From the NCBI RefSeq assembly GCF_003570905.1, contig NZ_QXJM01000039.1:1116001-1180000 (forward strand): DNA of 64,000 nucleotides. Reading direction: 5' to 3'. Position numbers and translations under genes: made by a program. The stretch's first letter is position 1, and every line of letters starts with the position of its first letter. The stretch is from Cohnella faecalis. Its GTDB lineage: Bacteria; Bacillota; Bacilli; Paenibacillales; Paenibacillaceae. The notes under the pieces are model-generated. The model ran no database searches. It worked only from the letters and a program-made list of their open reading frames with translations, and was not told the DNA's origin. Shown here piece after piece: positions 17,474 through 28,171 of this stretch.

Positions 17474-20400
17474 ATGACAGAAGCGGCGAGGCCGGGCGGA
17501 GCAAGCCGTCCGCCGGCGATAGACGGGAGGGACCTATCCGCTCTCACCCGTCAAATGAAAGCGATGGTTCCCCACTATACGCCGGAATGGCGGTTTTCTC
17601 CCGACGACCCGGATGCCGGACGGCGCTCTTTTTTCTGGCTGCGGAGATGCTTGGCGAGAATGCCAAAAGGCTGAACCGCGTCCCGTTGAACAATCTTGTT
17701 TCTTTTCTCGATCTGCTGCAAGTTTCGTTGCAGCCTGCTCGTCCCGCGAAGGCGCATGTCGTATTTTCGTTGAACGAGGGCGTTCGCGAGCCCGTATTCG
17801 TGCCGGGAGGAACGGTTATTGCGGCTGCCGCGGAAGACGGCGGCGAAGATATTCCGTTCGAAACCGAAAGCGCCTTGCTAGTGACGCCGGCCAAACTGAC
17901 GGATCTGCTCAATGTGAATCCGGCCCGCGACCGGATCGTGCTGTCTGCCGAACAATACGATGAGGCGCTTGCCGCGAACGCGGCTCCGGAAATTCCGCTG
18001 TTTTCCGTCGAGGGCGTCAACCTGCAGGAGCACGTCTTCTACTTGCGCCACGACGATCTGTTCCGCCTTGACCATCCCGCCCGCCTTATACTGAAGTGGC
18101 ATAACGCGGAGAAGAGATACGTCGAGACCGAGCTTGCCGCCGTCGCAGGCCGCTCCGATTGGATGGAATGGTCTTATTCGCAAGGAGACGAATGGATTCC
18201 ATTCGAGGATATGTCCGTATCCGGGCGGGAAGTGACTCTGCGCAAAAAATCGAGCGGTCCCGTCGAGGAGACGGTAATCGGAGGTATTTCCGGAAGGTGG
18301 ATTCGCTGCCGGATCAGACCCGCGGCCGACGGCGTCTCGGCGCCCGAGGCTCTCGGCGCCGTGCCCGATATGGATCGTATTACGCTTCGAGCTTCGCATG
18401 ACCGGCAGCTTGACGCGGCGGGCATTCCTGCGGACGAGCTTTATTTTAACGATACGCAGCTCGATGGAGCCGGCTTCGCGCCGTTCGGCGAGCACTTTCT
18501 GCCTTATGCGGTTTTCTATGCCGCTTGTCCGGAAGCTTTGAGCAAACGGGGCAGCCGATTGACGATGACGTTCAAGGGGCGCGTCGTACCGAGTTCTCTG
18601 CGCTCGGCGCCCGATCCGGAAATCAAATGGAAAATGGTCATGAGAACGTTCGATTTCGAAAAAAAGCCGCTGCCTCGGATTCTGATACGCAAAGTTCAGT
18701 GGGAGTATTGGAACGGCGACAATTGGATGAAGCTGCAAGGCACTGCGAGGTATGACGAGCTCTTCGCGCAAATGCCGGAGGAAGAAACCGATTACCGGCT
18801 GGAGTTCGATTGCCCGGAGGATCTGGCGCCCGCTTACGTGAACGGACGCGAGGATCGCTGGATAAGAGCGCGCGTGCTGGCTGTCGATCCGATCTCGGCT
18901 CCGGTCGTGGAATATATGAGCCCTTGGTTGTCCGCGCCTGCCTTTTCCTATGCGTACGACGACTCGGACGAGTTGATCGCGCAATCGGCCTTTACGCTTA
19001 ACAACGCGGAGCTGCGCGACGTTACCGCAACGGCGCGTCAAGGCGGCGCGACGTTCAAGCCGTTCGTGCCGATCGCCTGTCCTTCTCCGGCATTGTATGC
19101 CGGCTTCGATAGTCCTCCGTTGAAGGGGCCGATCCGGCTGCAGTTCACGCTCGGCCGCAAAGTTCCCGCAGAAGGCGAAGCGCCTTGGATCGAATGGGAA
19201 GCTTGCGTTCGCAGCGCGGCAGGCGGCTGGAAATGGGTGGCGCTCAAGACGAGCGACGACACGGAAGGCTTTACCGAGAACGGAACGCTGCAGTTCGTCG
19301 GTCCCGCCGAGCTTGCCCCGGTATCGTTGTTCGGGAGGGAGCGGGTATGGCTGCGCGCTCTGAACAGAGACGGCAAATACGGGGAGGCCGGAGCGGCTGT
19401 TCCGACGGCGGCTTCGATACGGCGCAACAGCGTGGCGGTCGTTCAGCGGCAGACGATAACGGGCGAGTATCCGGAACGCGGCAGAGGGGGATTCGTTCTG
19501 TCGCGCTCTCCGGTCATATCGGAAGAAATTTGGGTGGACGAAACGGGCCACGTCGCCGAGCATGAGCTTGAGAGACAGCTGGAAGCCGCGCCGGAGCGGT
19601 ACGAAGTATACCGCGACAGCGACGGAGGAATTCAACGGCTTTGGGTTCGCTGGGAGAGGGTGCGCTCCTTCGGGGCTTCAACCTCGGACGATCGCCATTA
19701 CACGCTCGATTCGGCCTCCGGGCTGCTTCAGTTCGGCAACGGGACACGCGGAATGAAGCCTCCTCAGGACGGCGGAGATAAAATTCGCGCGACCTATCGG
19801 GTAACGGAAGGGCTGCGCGGCAATACCGCCGCCGGAACGATAACGAATCTTCTGCAGCCGATCGCTTTCGTCGAACGGGCCGTTAATCCGGCTCCCGCAG
19901 TCGGCGGCGGCGACACCGAGCCGCTCGACGGCGCTCTTCGGCGCGGGCCGCAGCAATTGAAGCATCGCGGCCGGGCGATATCCGCATCCGATGCGGAATG
20001 GCTCGTTCGCGAGATCGACCCGGGCATCGTCAAGGTAAGATGCCTGCCGAACCGCGACGCCCGAATGCAGCGCAAGCCCGGCTCGTTGGCCGTGGCCGTA
20101 TTGCCGGCCGGCGGACGCGAGGCGTCGGAGCATTTTCCGGCGGTGAAGAGAAAGCTGGAAGCCGAGCTTCGCGAACGAGCTTCGAATTTGGTTGCGACGG
20201 GCGGCAGGCTTACGGTCATGCTTCCCGTGCTGCTCGAAGTGTCCGTAACCGCCACGGTCGCGGTCGATTCGCCCGATTTTGTTATGCCGGCCGAATCGAT
20301 GTGTCTGGAACGTCTCAGCCGATTCCTCGATCCGGTGACAGGCAAATCGGACGGGCAGGGCTGGGAAATCGGCGAGCCGGTTCATCCGTCCGTCTTTTAC

Positions 20401-20568
20401 GGGCTGCTTCAGTCGGTTCGCGGTGTTCAGCGGGTGGAGCAAGTTCATCTGAACGTGTTCAAGCTTGAGAACGGAGTGACGACCGAAATACCGGCGGGCA
20501 GTCTTGGAGACTTGCCGCACGGAATTGTGACGAGCGGAACGCATCGGGTTAACGTAGTGATCGGATGA
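17474..20568 (+). CDS. Baseplate J-type wedge protein 1 (Afp11-like), frameshifted near its start
   Basis: About 1030 residues once corrected. The first 50 residues (LTRQMKAMVPHYTPEWRFSP then DDPDAG) are in one frame. The rest, starting at TALFFLAAEMLGENAKRLNR, is in another frame and continues to 20568. The break is at 17619-17623: GCCGGACGGCG needs one additional base (for example GGAACGG) to join them. Later segments (QFGNGTRGMKPPQDGGDKIR, YRVTEGLRGNTAAGTI, LVREIDPGIVKVRCLPNRDA) are typical of the large eCIS baseplate-J proteins that form the wedge ring. Left as it is, the first frame stops at 17674 and the gene would be dead. Confidence 0.8.
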
Positions 20569-20638
20569 CGAGATTGTCCATATCGATTCGCGATCGATTT
20601 CAACGATAAATAAATGAAGCCGAAAGGAGGGCTGATCG

Positions 20639-22852
20639 ATGCTTCCACGTCTGCCGCTGGACGATCGTTCGTTCCAGACTATTTTGCAGGATGCTCGACG
20701 CGGGATCCCGACTCGTTTGCCGGAATGGACGGATGAGAACGCGCACGACCCGGGATGACGTTTCTCGAGCTTTTCGCTTGGTTGAGCGAAATGCAGCAAT
20801 ATTACTTAAGCCGTGTACCGGATCGGAATTATTACAAGTTTTTGGATTTGCTGGGCGTGGAGAAGCGGGAGGCGGTATCCGCCGTTACGGAAGCGTCTTT
20901 CGACGGCGTGCGCGAACGGCTGCTGCTGCCTCGGGGCACGAAGCTGCTGGCGGACGATCAGCTCTTCGAGACGGCGGATGCCATCCATCTGCTGCCCCTT
21001 GCCATCGAACGGATCGTCGTCAGGACGGAACGTGAAGCGAGCGATATGACGGCATCGAATACCGGAGGGAATACCGCTTTTTTCGCGTTCGGGCGGGAAG
21101 CTCATGCAGGCAGCCGCTTTTACGTGGCGTTTGATCAGGAACCGGAGGTCGGAGAGACGGTGACGCTGTCGATCCGGCTCGCGACGACAGGAAAGCTCCG
21201 GCTAACGTCGGGCAGGTGCTTCCTTCTGCCAAGATTTCATGGAAAGCCTACGGCTTCGAGGAAGCTTCGGGGGCGTCATGGCTTCCTCTCGACGTCATTA
21301 GCGACGATACCGTACATCTGTCGTTCAGCGGACGGCTTGCTTTTCGGGTAACGTCCCGGATGCGGCCGGTTCTCGTGCATCCGGCGAACGACAGGCCGAG
21401 ATACTGGATTTGCTGCACGCTGGAGGAGCCCGGCTACGAGCTGCCTCCCGCATTCACCGGATTTTGCTCAATACGGTGAATGCGACGCAGCAGGATACGT
21501 TAAGCGAGCAGGAGTCGTATGACAGTCCCGGCACGCCTTCTTTTTCTCTCGTTGCCGATAGTTGGCTTGCCCGTTACGGGCAGCTGCGCGTGCAAGTGCT
21601 CGGGCAAGACGGGCGATGGAGAGAATGGCGGGAAACGGCGAGCTGGGACGGCGCAGGTCCGGACGATCGCTTGTATCGGGTGGAACGGCCGGATGCGGAC
21701 GGCCCGCAAACGGTGCGCTTCGGAGACGGAGTGCGTGGGGCTATTCCGCGCGAAGGCACAGGCACCGTCAGAATCATTCGCCATACGATGGAGTTCGCAT
21801 CCGTCGCCATGATCGGCCGAAGCAACGGCTTGCCTCTTCAGACGATCAGGCTGTACGATTTGCCGTGCCGGCGCGCGGACGGCATGCGGCTTCAGGTCGG
21901 AGCGTTTGACGAGAGCGCGGGCGAGCTTGTCTGGGAGGATTGGGAGGCGGTAGCCGATTTCGACCGCTCCGGTCCGTTGGACAGACATTTCGTCTTCGAT
22001 ACGGAATCGGGCGAGCTGCGGTTCGGCAACGACGAGAGCGGCGCGATTCCCGCGGCATACGAATATTCGAATGTCGTCTTGACGACATGTGTAGTCGGCG
22101 GAGGAGAGCGCGGCAACATTAAGCCTGATCTTCTGACGGAATGGGTGTCGCCGGTGCAACGGGCGCTGGGCATATCCGTTACGAATACGGCATACGCTTC
22201 CGGCGGGGAGGAAGGCGAGTCGCTTGGGGAATGTCTGGAACGGGCGCAGGCGGAATGGCAGAAGCCTTACTGCGCGGTGACGAACGACGACTACCGGGCT
22301 ATCGCTATGGAGACGCCCGGATTGAAGGTCGCCCGTGCGCACGTCATTCCAGGCTTCGCTCCGGGAAAGCCGGATTCTCCGGGCGCGGTTACCGTTGTCG
22401 TCGTGCCGCAAGGCTTGGATGAGACGCCTCAGCCCAGCGTTGGTTTTCTGGGCACCGTCGCGCGGCATTTGGATGAACGAAGGCTGCTTACGACGGAGGT
22501 TCACGTCATCGCGCCGGAATACGTACGGGTAACCGTTCACGCGACTGTCGTCGTAGAGCCGCATTTCATGGAAGAGGCGCGGAGGATCGTTGCCGAGCTG
22601 AACCGATTGCTGACGCCGCTTGGAAGGTCCGGCAGCTCGGAGGGCTGGCCCTTCGGACGAACGGTGCACAAAGGCGATATTTTCGGCGTCATCAGCCGAA
22701 TGAACGGAGTCGCTTACGTGCAGGACTTGTGGCTCGATTCCGAAGGACGCTACGTTCGTAAAAACGCGGGGGGAGACATTTTGCTGCCTCCGAACGGACT
22801 TGCATATTCCGGAGAACACCGGATCGAATTGATTAGCCGTACACAGCTGTAG
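20639..22852 (+). CDS. Baseplate J-type wedge protein 2 (Afp12-like) with three single-base deletions
   Basis: ATG at 20639 follows AAAGGAGGG. Four frame segments together give one colinear protein of about 740 residues: LPEWTDENAHDPG to 20753; MTFLELFAWLSEMQQYYLSR to about 21205; VLPSAKISWKAYGFEEASGA to about 21437; RIHRILLNTVNATQQDTLSE to 22852. Each junction is a lost base in a short G or C run (CCCGGGATG, GTCGGGCAGG, CCTCCCGCAT). The C-terminal half carries the baseplate-J pattern (FGDGVRGAIPREGTGTVRII; FGNDESGAIPAAYEYSNVVL; CAVTNDDYRAIAMETPGLKV). Uncorrected it would be three fragments. Confidence 0.8.
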
Positions 22853-22910
22853 CCTGTGAAGTCTCGAAGGCTTTCGAAGCCGAACGACGGAAAAGAGAGG
22901 AGGGCTCGAC

Positions 22911-25023
22911 ATGGAAGATGGCAGCACCTATTTTTCGGTTAACCGGTCTGAGCATTGGGGTCGCAGGGGCGTAGCGCGAAACCTGGAGGATACCGATGGA
23001 ATGACAGTGCGAAAGGGCGAAAAATACGGCATTCTCGATACTCTTCAGCTGGAAACGCTCGAAGGGATCGGCGAGGTGAGCGGCTTCTGCGTCGGCCCTC
23101 TCGGCCGTCTCGTTCTTCTGAGCGAGGACGGCGATCTGTGGACCTACGACAGAAAAAGCCGGCATCACGAAAGGCTGTTCGTAACCGGCCACGGGTTGTT
23201 CGGAGGCACCGCTCAGCTTGCGGTTACCGGCGACTTGCTGTTCGTCGCCGACGCATCTCCCGATGGAGTCGGCGAGCCGACCATAGCCGCATACGATATG
23301 GCCAACGGACAAATGAAATGGCAGAGAAGCGGAGGAATGCTGGACGGGGTTCCCTTCTATCCGCTCGCGGCCGCTTCCGACGATAACTACGTTTACGTTT
23401 TATCGCCTAGAGCCGAGCTGGAAGAGTGCGAGCCCGACGCGAACGGACTCGTGCCGCTGGCCTTGATCCGGCTGACCCTGTCGGGAGGGATGGACGCCGT
23501 ATTCACCGACGACCGGTTTGCCGCGTATTTGCCGGAATCGAGCGGCGATTGGAGAGGAATCGTATTTCTCGCCGTTTCGCCGGACGGCGGCATTCACGCT
23601 TTCGACAGCCGCGGGCGGGTGCTGTTCGTCTTCGGGCTGGAGGGACGGCTTCTGACCCGGATGGTGCTTCCTCCGCTGTCGTTCGCCGGGCTGGGGGTTG
23701 ACTCGAATCGGCAAATGTACCTCGGAGATTCGCGGATCATCGGAGAGGAAAGCGAGGATGACCGCTTCATCCTTCATTTCGGAGCCGACGGCGAATTGAT
23801 CGGGCGGGTAGCGGGCTTCCGCGGCAAAACCGATGGGCTGCTCATCGATGGAAGCGACCGAATGTACATCTGGAACGCGGAGAACCGGACGATTACCGTT
23901 CTGGAATTGCAGCCGCAGACGCTTGGCTGGGAAGGAATCGGCGCGCCCGAAGGGATATGGCTGTCCTCGGCGTTCGACAGCGCGGAAGCCGAGACGGTAT
24001 GGCACAAATTCACGCTGGACGCGGACATTCCAGACGGCACGCAAATTCGGGTTTCCTATTTTAGCTCGGACTCGGATAAGCGGGTGATCGGCCATTCCGT
24101 TCGAAGCGTGAACGAGTGGATATCCGGCAAGGATATCTCTTTCGACGAGAAACTCGCGGGACTAGCGCCTTACTGGTCCGAGCCTGTCATCAATCCGGCG
24201 GATGCGTTGTTCTTCGAAGCGCAAGGACGATACTTATGGCTGAAGATCGAATGGATCGGCAGCGAACGAACCGCGCCGACGCTAAGGCGGCTGCGGGTTT
24301 ACTTCCCGAGGGACACGCTGCTCTCTCATTTGCCGTCCGTTTACCGGGAGGAGAGCGGCAGCGATTTCCTCGAACGATTCCTGTCGCTGTTCGGAACGCT
24401 GTTCGACGATATGGAAGAGAAGATCGAAGGAATGGCCTTGCAATTCGATCGCGAGCGCGTCAACGGAAGCCAGTTGCGCTGGCTCGCATCCTGGCTCGGT
24501 ATTGCATGCGACGAGCACTGGAGCGACGAATGGGTTCGAAGGCTGATCCGGGCCCGCTCCCGAGCTTTACCATTACCGGGGAACGAAGCGGGGGATCGTA
24601 ACGCTGATCGAGACGCTTACCGGCACTCCGCCTATCATCGTCGAGCCATTCCAATACAAAGCGATGCGGGAGCATGCCGAGCTCAGATGGCTGACCGATC
24701 ATTTGTACGGGGACGATCCTCACACGTTCACGCTGCTCCTGCATGCGGGGAAAGCCGATTCCGACAAGGAACGCGTGCTGCTGAAATCGTTGGTCGAGGA
24801 CCATATCCCGGCGTACACGGAAGTCCGGATGATGTGGCTTCAACCTTGGATGTATCTCGATTTACATACCTATCTAGGCGTCAACACGCTGCTGACCGAG
24901 CCATCTCTATTCACGATATACGCCGATCGGAACATGCCGAACGACACGCTGATCGTGGACACGGATATGGACCGGCGAATGGACGCGCACACGAGGCTGG
25001 AACTGGATTCCGAGTTGGAATAA
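22911..25023 (+). CDS. eCIS tail protein: beta-propeller fused to P2 gpI-like wedge domain, frameshifted
   Basis: About 703 residues after correction. The N-terminal two thirds has repeated four-strand blades of propeller type (GPLGRLVLLSEDGDLWTYDR; AVSPDGGIHAFDSRGRVLFV; DSNRQMYLGDSRIIGEES). Then comes the tail protein I domain (LPSVYREESGSDFLERFLSL, then LASWLGIACDEHWSDEWVRR). A single extra C at about 24551-24554 (GGGCCCGCTCCC) breaks the frame; removing one C continues as PELYHYRGTKRGIVTLIETL and then TGTPPIIVEPFQYKAMREHA, ending at 25023. Ordinary gpI proteins lack the propeller. It probably decorates the baseplate and may bind a ligand. Confidence 0.78.
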
Positions 25024-25039
25024 GGAGGAGGGCTTTACG

Positions 25040-26704
25040 GTGAAAAAAACGAGAATGTTTCCTTTCGAGAGGAACCGGTACTTCTACGGAAAGCTGCTGA
25101 CGGTAAGAGACTTCGAATCCGAGCAAAAATATTTCAACGACAAAAGGCGGCTGCTTAACCGGCTGTTGTTCGGCAGCGGCGTCGTGGCGGGCATGCAGGT
25201 CGTTCCCGTCGACGACAAGACGATTACGGTTGAGATGGGAGTCGCGCTCGATTATCTCGGCCGCGAAATCGTCATTTCTTCTCCGGTCACCCTCAAGCTG
25301 TCGATGATCGAAGGGTTCACTAACAACGAGTACAAGAAGAACGTCTATCTCTATGCCGCTTATGACGAGAAAGGGAGGGAGCCGGTTCATTCCGTCGGCA
25401 ATTCCTCCGTACGGGGCGAAGAGGTGAACGAGTACAATCGTTACCTGGAGTCGTATCGTCTGTTCGTGAAGGAAGAGCCGCCGGCGCCCGCGTCTTTCGA
25501 GCATGCGGGCCTTCTCGAAGACATCGTCACGCTCTATCAAGACTCTCATGTGCGGGTTACGCAGCGGATGCCGAAATACGCCAATCCCGGCGACGTTGTC
25601 GACGTCGTTCTCATTGTCGAGAAGACGCTCCAAACGCCTCGCGTATCGCTAGCCTTCGACTATTCCGCCGAAGGCTTCGATCCTCTCGGCAAAGACGGTT
25701 CGAGCGTTCGGTTTCTTGAACCGGGCGACAGCCAGGAGACCGAATATAGGCATTCCTACAGCGTCAAGGTGCAGGATAAGGCCGGCACGGTCGGCAAGCT
25801 GACGCTTCGTCCGGAAGCGCTCGAGCTATTCATCGGAGACAACCGCATTCCGATCGACCATACCGTTACGCACGGAGTGGACATTATCGAGCAGCCGGTG
25901 GCGGAGCGAGTGCTTAAGGATTGGTATGAGCGTCCGCTGGACCAAGCGGTCGAAGGCTATGCCGATCAGCACGTTTGCTTGGCCAAAATCGGTCTTCTCC
26001 AGCTCGGCCCCACCTATATGATCGAGCAGGTCGAGCGGGTGCCTTTCGGAGAATATATTCCGAATGCTTCTCTCATGCAGAGAATAACGTTGAACGGCCG
26101 TTCCTCTTCCTTAAACCGGTTTTATGCCGAAGCGAAAGCATACGATTTGTCTTACGGAAGCACTCCCGAGCTGGACGTTGTCTACCATCCGGAGCGCAAC
26201 GCGTTCGATTTCAAGCTCGGAATTCCTAAGCCTCAAGCGATCCACGACGAGATCGCGACGGGAATGCTGGAGGTTCCGCTCGAGAAAAACGCCAAAACCG
26301 GGCTTCGCCTTTTCTCACGAGGACAACGCAATTTCGTTACGGAAGAGATTGCTCACGGCCTTGGAACCGGACATGTTACAATTGTCGTAGGCTTGGAGGA
26401 GACTCCCAAGGCCGATGCCGCCGTCGGCTCGGACGGCGAGCGCGTTTACTACGGCGCGGTTGACGTGTTCAAGGATACGGAGTACGAAGCGGAGCTCCCC
26501 GGAGTCTCGTTCGGAACTCTTGTATATCCCGACAAAGGAACGTTCCGAATCGGCATGAAGCTGAAGGATACGGCGGAAATATCCTCGCTGCGCGTCCGCT
26601 GGTGGGCGTTCAAGAAGCTGCACGACGGCGTCGAATCCTCGATTCCTGCCGACATAGCGGAAGCGATTGCGTTCTCGCAAGCGGCGGCATCCGAAGAAAA
26701 GTAA
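25040..26704 (+). CDS. eCIS-associated baseplate/fibre-region protein, function unknown
   Basis: 554 residues, GTG start preceded by AAGGAGGAGG. The N-terminus (ERNRYFYGKLLTVRDFESEQ, then NRLLFGSGVVAGMQVVPVDD) matches a protein repeatedly found after the tail-I gene in Gram-positive and cyanobacterial eCIS loci. A mid-section is beta-rich and Ig-like (SLAFDYSAEGFDPLGKDGSS). No catalytic motif is visible. It may be a fibre, a fibre adaptor or a peripheral baseplate protein; position at the end of the structural operon favours that. Confidence 0.65.
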   Translation: MKKTRMFPFERNRYFYGKLLTVRDFESEQKYFNDKRRLLNRLLFGSGVVAGMQVVPVDDKTITVEMGVALDYLGREIVISSPVTLKLSMIEGFTNNEYKKNVYLYAAYDEKGREPVHSVGNSSVRGEEVNEYNRYLESYRLFVKEEPPAPASFEHAGLLEDIVTLYQDSHVRVTQRMPKYANPGDVVDVVLIVEKTLQTPRVSLAFDYSAEGFDPLGKDGSSVRFLEPGDSQETEYRHSYSVKVQDKAGTVGKLTLRPEALELFIGDNRIPIDHTVTHGVDIIEQPVAERVLKDWYERPLDQAVEGYADQHVCLAKIGLLQLGPTYMIEQVERVPFGEYIPNASLMQRITLNGRSSSLNRFYAEAKAYDLSYGSTPELDVVYHPERNAFDFKLGIPKPQAIHDEIATGMLEVPLEKNAKTGLRLFSRGQRNFVTEEIAHGLGTGHVTIVVGLEETPKADAAVGSDGERVYYGAVDVFKDTEYEAELPGVSFGTLVYPDKGTFRIGMKLKDTAEISSLRVRWWAFKKLHDGVESSIPADIAEAIAFSQAAASEEK

Positions 26705-26770
26705 CAAGGAACAAGGATTTCGAAGGCTTCTCCGTCCCTATGCGCGTTAAAGGAAGAGAGGTTTAGAACG

Positions 26771-27448
26771 GTGAAAATATTTTTCTTGTTCGGATTTCTG
26801 TGGTGGCTTCTCGGTAATCCGTTTCTGGCGCTCATCGTGCTGCTCGTCATTCTGTATGCGTTGGAGCGGCGCTTTATCGGATTGTCGCCGAGCCTTGTTC
26901 GGCCGTTCCGGCGGCGCGGCTCTATCGCGAAATGGAAGCGGCAGCTGGAGCTGAACCCGCACGACGTATCGGCCAAGTCAGAGCTTGCAAGGCTGCTGAT
27001 CGAGGGCCGCAAATTCGCTGAAGCTCGCGATGTGCTGGCAGGGATGGAAGACAAGATGGAGCATTCGGCCGAATATTGGAGCGATCTCGGCACGTGCGAG
27101 CTTGCGCTTGGCCGATGGGAAGAAGGAGAGCGGGCGATGCTTCGCGCTTTGGACATCAGCCCCCGGGTCAAATACGGACAGCCGTACTTGAAGCTTGGTG
27201 AAGCATACGCGAAGAAGGATGCGGAGAAGGCGCTGCGGTATTTGCGGCAGTTCAAGGAAGTGAACTCTTCCTCCTGCGAGGCCTATTACCGCCTTGGACT
27301 CGTCTATGGCGAGCTGGGCAAAGCCGACGAAGCCGCCTTGGCATTCCAGGATTGCCGCAAGCTTTATCGAACGCTGCCCCGCTATATGCGCCGTCACGAA
27401 CGGAAATGGGCGCTGCGCAGCTTGTTCCGCGCCAACCGCAAGAAGTAG
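26771..27448 (+). CDS. Membrane-anchored TPR protein ending the eCIS operon
   Basis: 225 residues: a hydrophobic N-terminal helix pair (about 3-31, very Trp/Leu/Phe rich), a basic loop, then TPR-like repeats (NPHDVSAKSELARLLIEGRK; YWSDLGTCELALGRWEEGER; YYRLGLVYGELGKADEAALA) to the end. GTG start at 26771. TPRs are protein-protein docking modules. The helix would anchor them at the cytoplasmic membrane, so this protein could tether or position the assembled particle. That role is an inference from architecture and linkage. A strong terminator follows 8 bases after the stop. Confidence 0.75.
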   Translation: MKIFFLFGFLWWLLGNPFLALIVLLVILYALERRFIGLSPSLVRPFRRRGSIAKWKRQLELNPHDVSAKSELARLLIEGRKFAEARDVLAGMEDKMEHSAEYWSDLGTCELALGRWEEGERAMLRALDISPRVKYGQPYLKLGEAYAKKDAEKALRYLRQFKEVNSSSCEAYYRLGLVYGELGKADEAALAFQDCRKLYRTLPRYMRRHERKWALRSLFRANRKK

Positions 27449-27456
27449 ACAATGAG

Positions 27457-27490
27457 AAGGGGAGCCCTGAACGCGGGGCTCCCCTTTGTT
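27457..27490 (+). terminator. Strong rho-independent terminator closing the eCIS operon
   Basis: AAGGGGAGCCC (27457-27467) pairs perfectly with GGGCTCCCCTT (27476-27486), an 11-bp stem, followed by TTTGTTG. It marks the 3' end of the structural operon. Confidence 0.9.
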
Positions 27491-27539
27491 GTCGCGGTAT
27501 GAGTCGTCCGCCATCAGCTCGTCAAAAAATGTGTACGGG

Positions 27540-28115
27540 GGGCGCAAACAGTGGTACGAGGTACCATACAATCGGCAGAATGTGTGATCGGGAGCGCAAC
27601 AGTGGTACGAGGTATCATACAATCGGCAGAATGTGTGATCGGGAGCGCAACAGTGGTACGAGGTACCATACAATCGGCGGAAAGTGTGATCGGAAGCGCA
27701 ACAGTGGTACGAGGTACCGTACATTCGGCGGATTGTATGGTCGAGAGCGCAACAGTGGTACGAGGTACCATACATCCGGCGAAATGCGTGGGCGAGCGCG
27801 CAACAGTGGTACGAGGTACCATACATCCGGCGAAATGCGTGGGCGAGCGCGCAACAGTGGTACGAGGTACCATACATCCGGCGAAATGCGTGGGCGAGCG
27901 CGCAACAGTGGTACGAGGTACCATACATTCGGCGTAATGCGTGGTCGGGAGCGCAACAGAGGTACGAGGTACCATACAATCGGAGGAATGTGTGATCGGG
28001 AGCGCAACAATGGTACGAGGTACCATACAATTGGCGGAATGTGTGATCGGGAGCGCAACAATGGTACGAGGTACCATACAATCGGAGGAATGTGTGGTCG
28101 AGAGCGAAACAGTGG
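27540..28115. repeat. 51-bp tandem repeat array (12 units) with a conserved hairpin core
   Basis: GTGGTACGAGG-type cores start at 27551, 27602, 27653 and every 51 bases to 28112. Each unit contains TGGTAC-GAG-GTACCA, a 6- to 7-bp palindrome with a GAG loop, then CATACAATCGG and a spacer with GCGCAACA before the next unit. Substitutions keep pairing: ATGGTAC/GTACCAT in units 10-11, and G-U type pairs in GTATCAT (unit 2). Because 51 is a multiple of 3, long ORFs appear in several frames on both strands, none with coding signals. The unit is related to the 52-bp array at 56.6 kb. There are no unique spacers, so it is not CRISPR. Confidence 0.95.
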
Positions 28116-28171
28116 AACGAGCTCCCGTATATTCGGCCGGAAGTGTGACCGAATGTGCGGGAGCTCGTTTG
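28116..28171. terminator. Long hairpin closing the array, between convergent transcripts
   Basis: The last, divergent repeat unit (AACGAGCTCCCG onward, 28116-28136) pairs with CCGAATGTGCGGGAGCTCGTT (28149-28169), a 20-bp stem with two G-U pairs, followed by TGTTATTT. It separates the array from the convergent MORN gene, whose stop is at 28172-28174. Confidence 0.7.

Noticed and set aside
113..27448. Prophage or type VI secretion system
   Set aside because: No capsid, terminase, portal, lysis or integrase genes, and no TssJLM membrane complex; the AAA+ ATPase and DUF4255 gene set is that of an eCIS.
27540..28115. Possible CRISPR array
   Set aside because: Units are tandem copies without unique spacers and no cas genes are near; the repeat spans the whole period.
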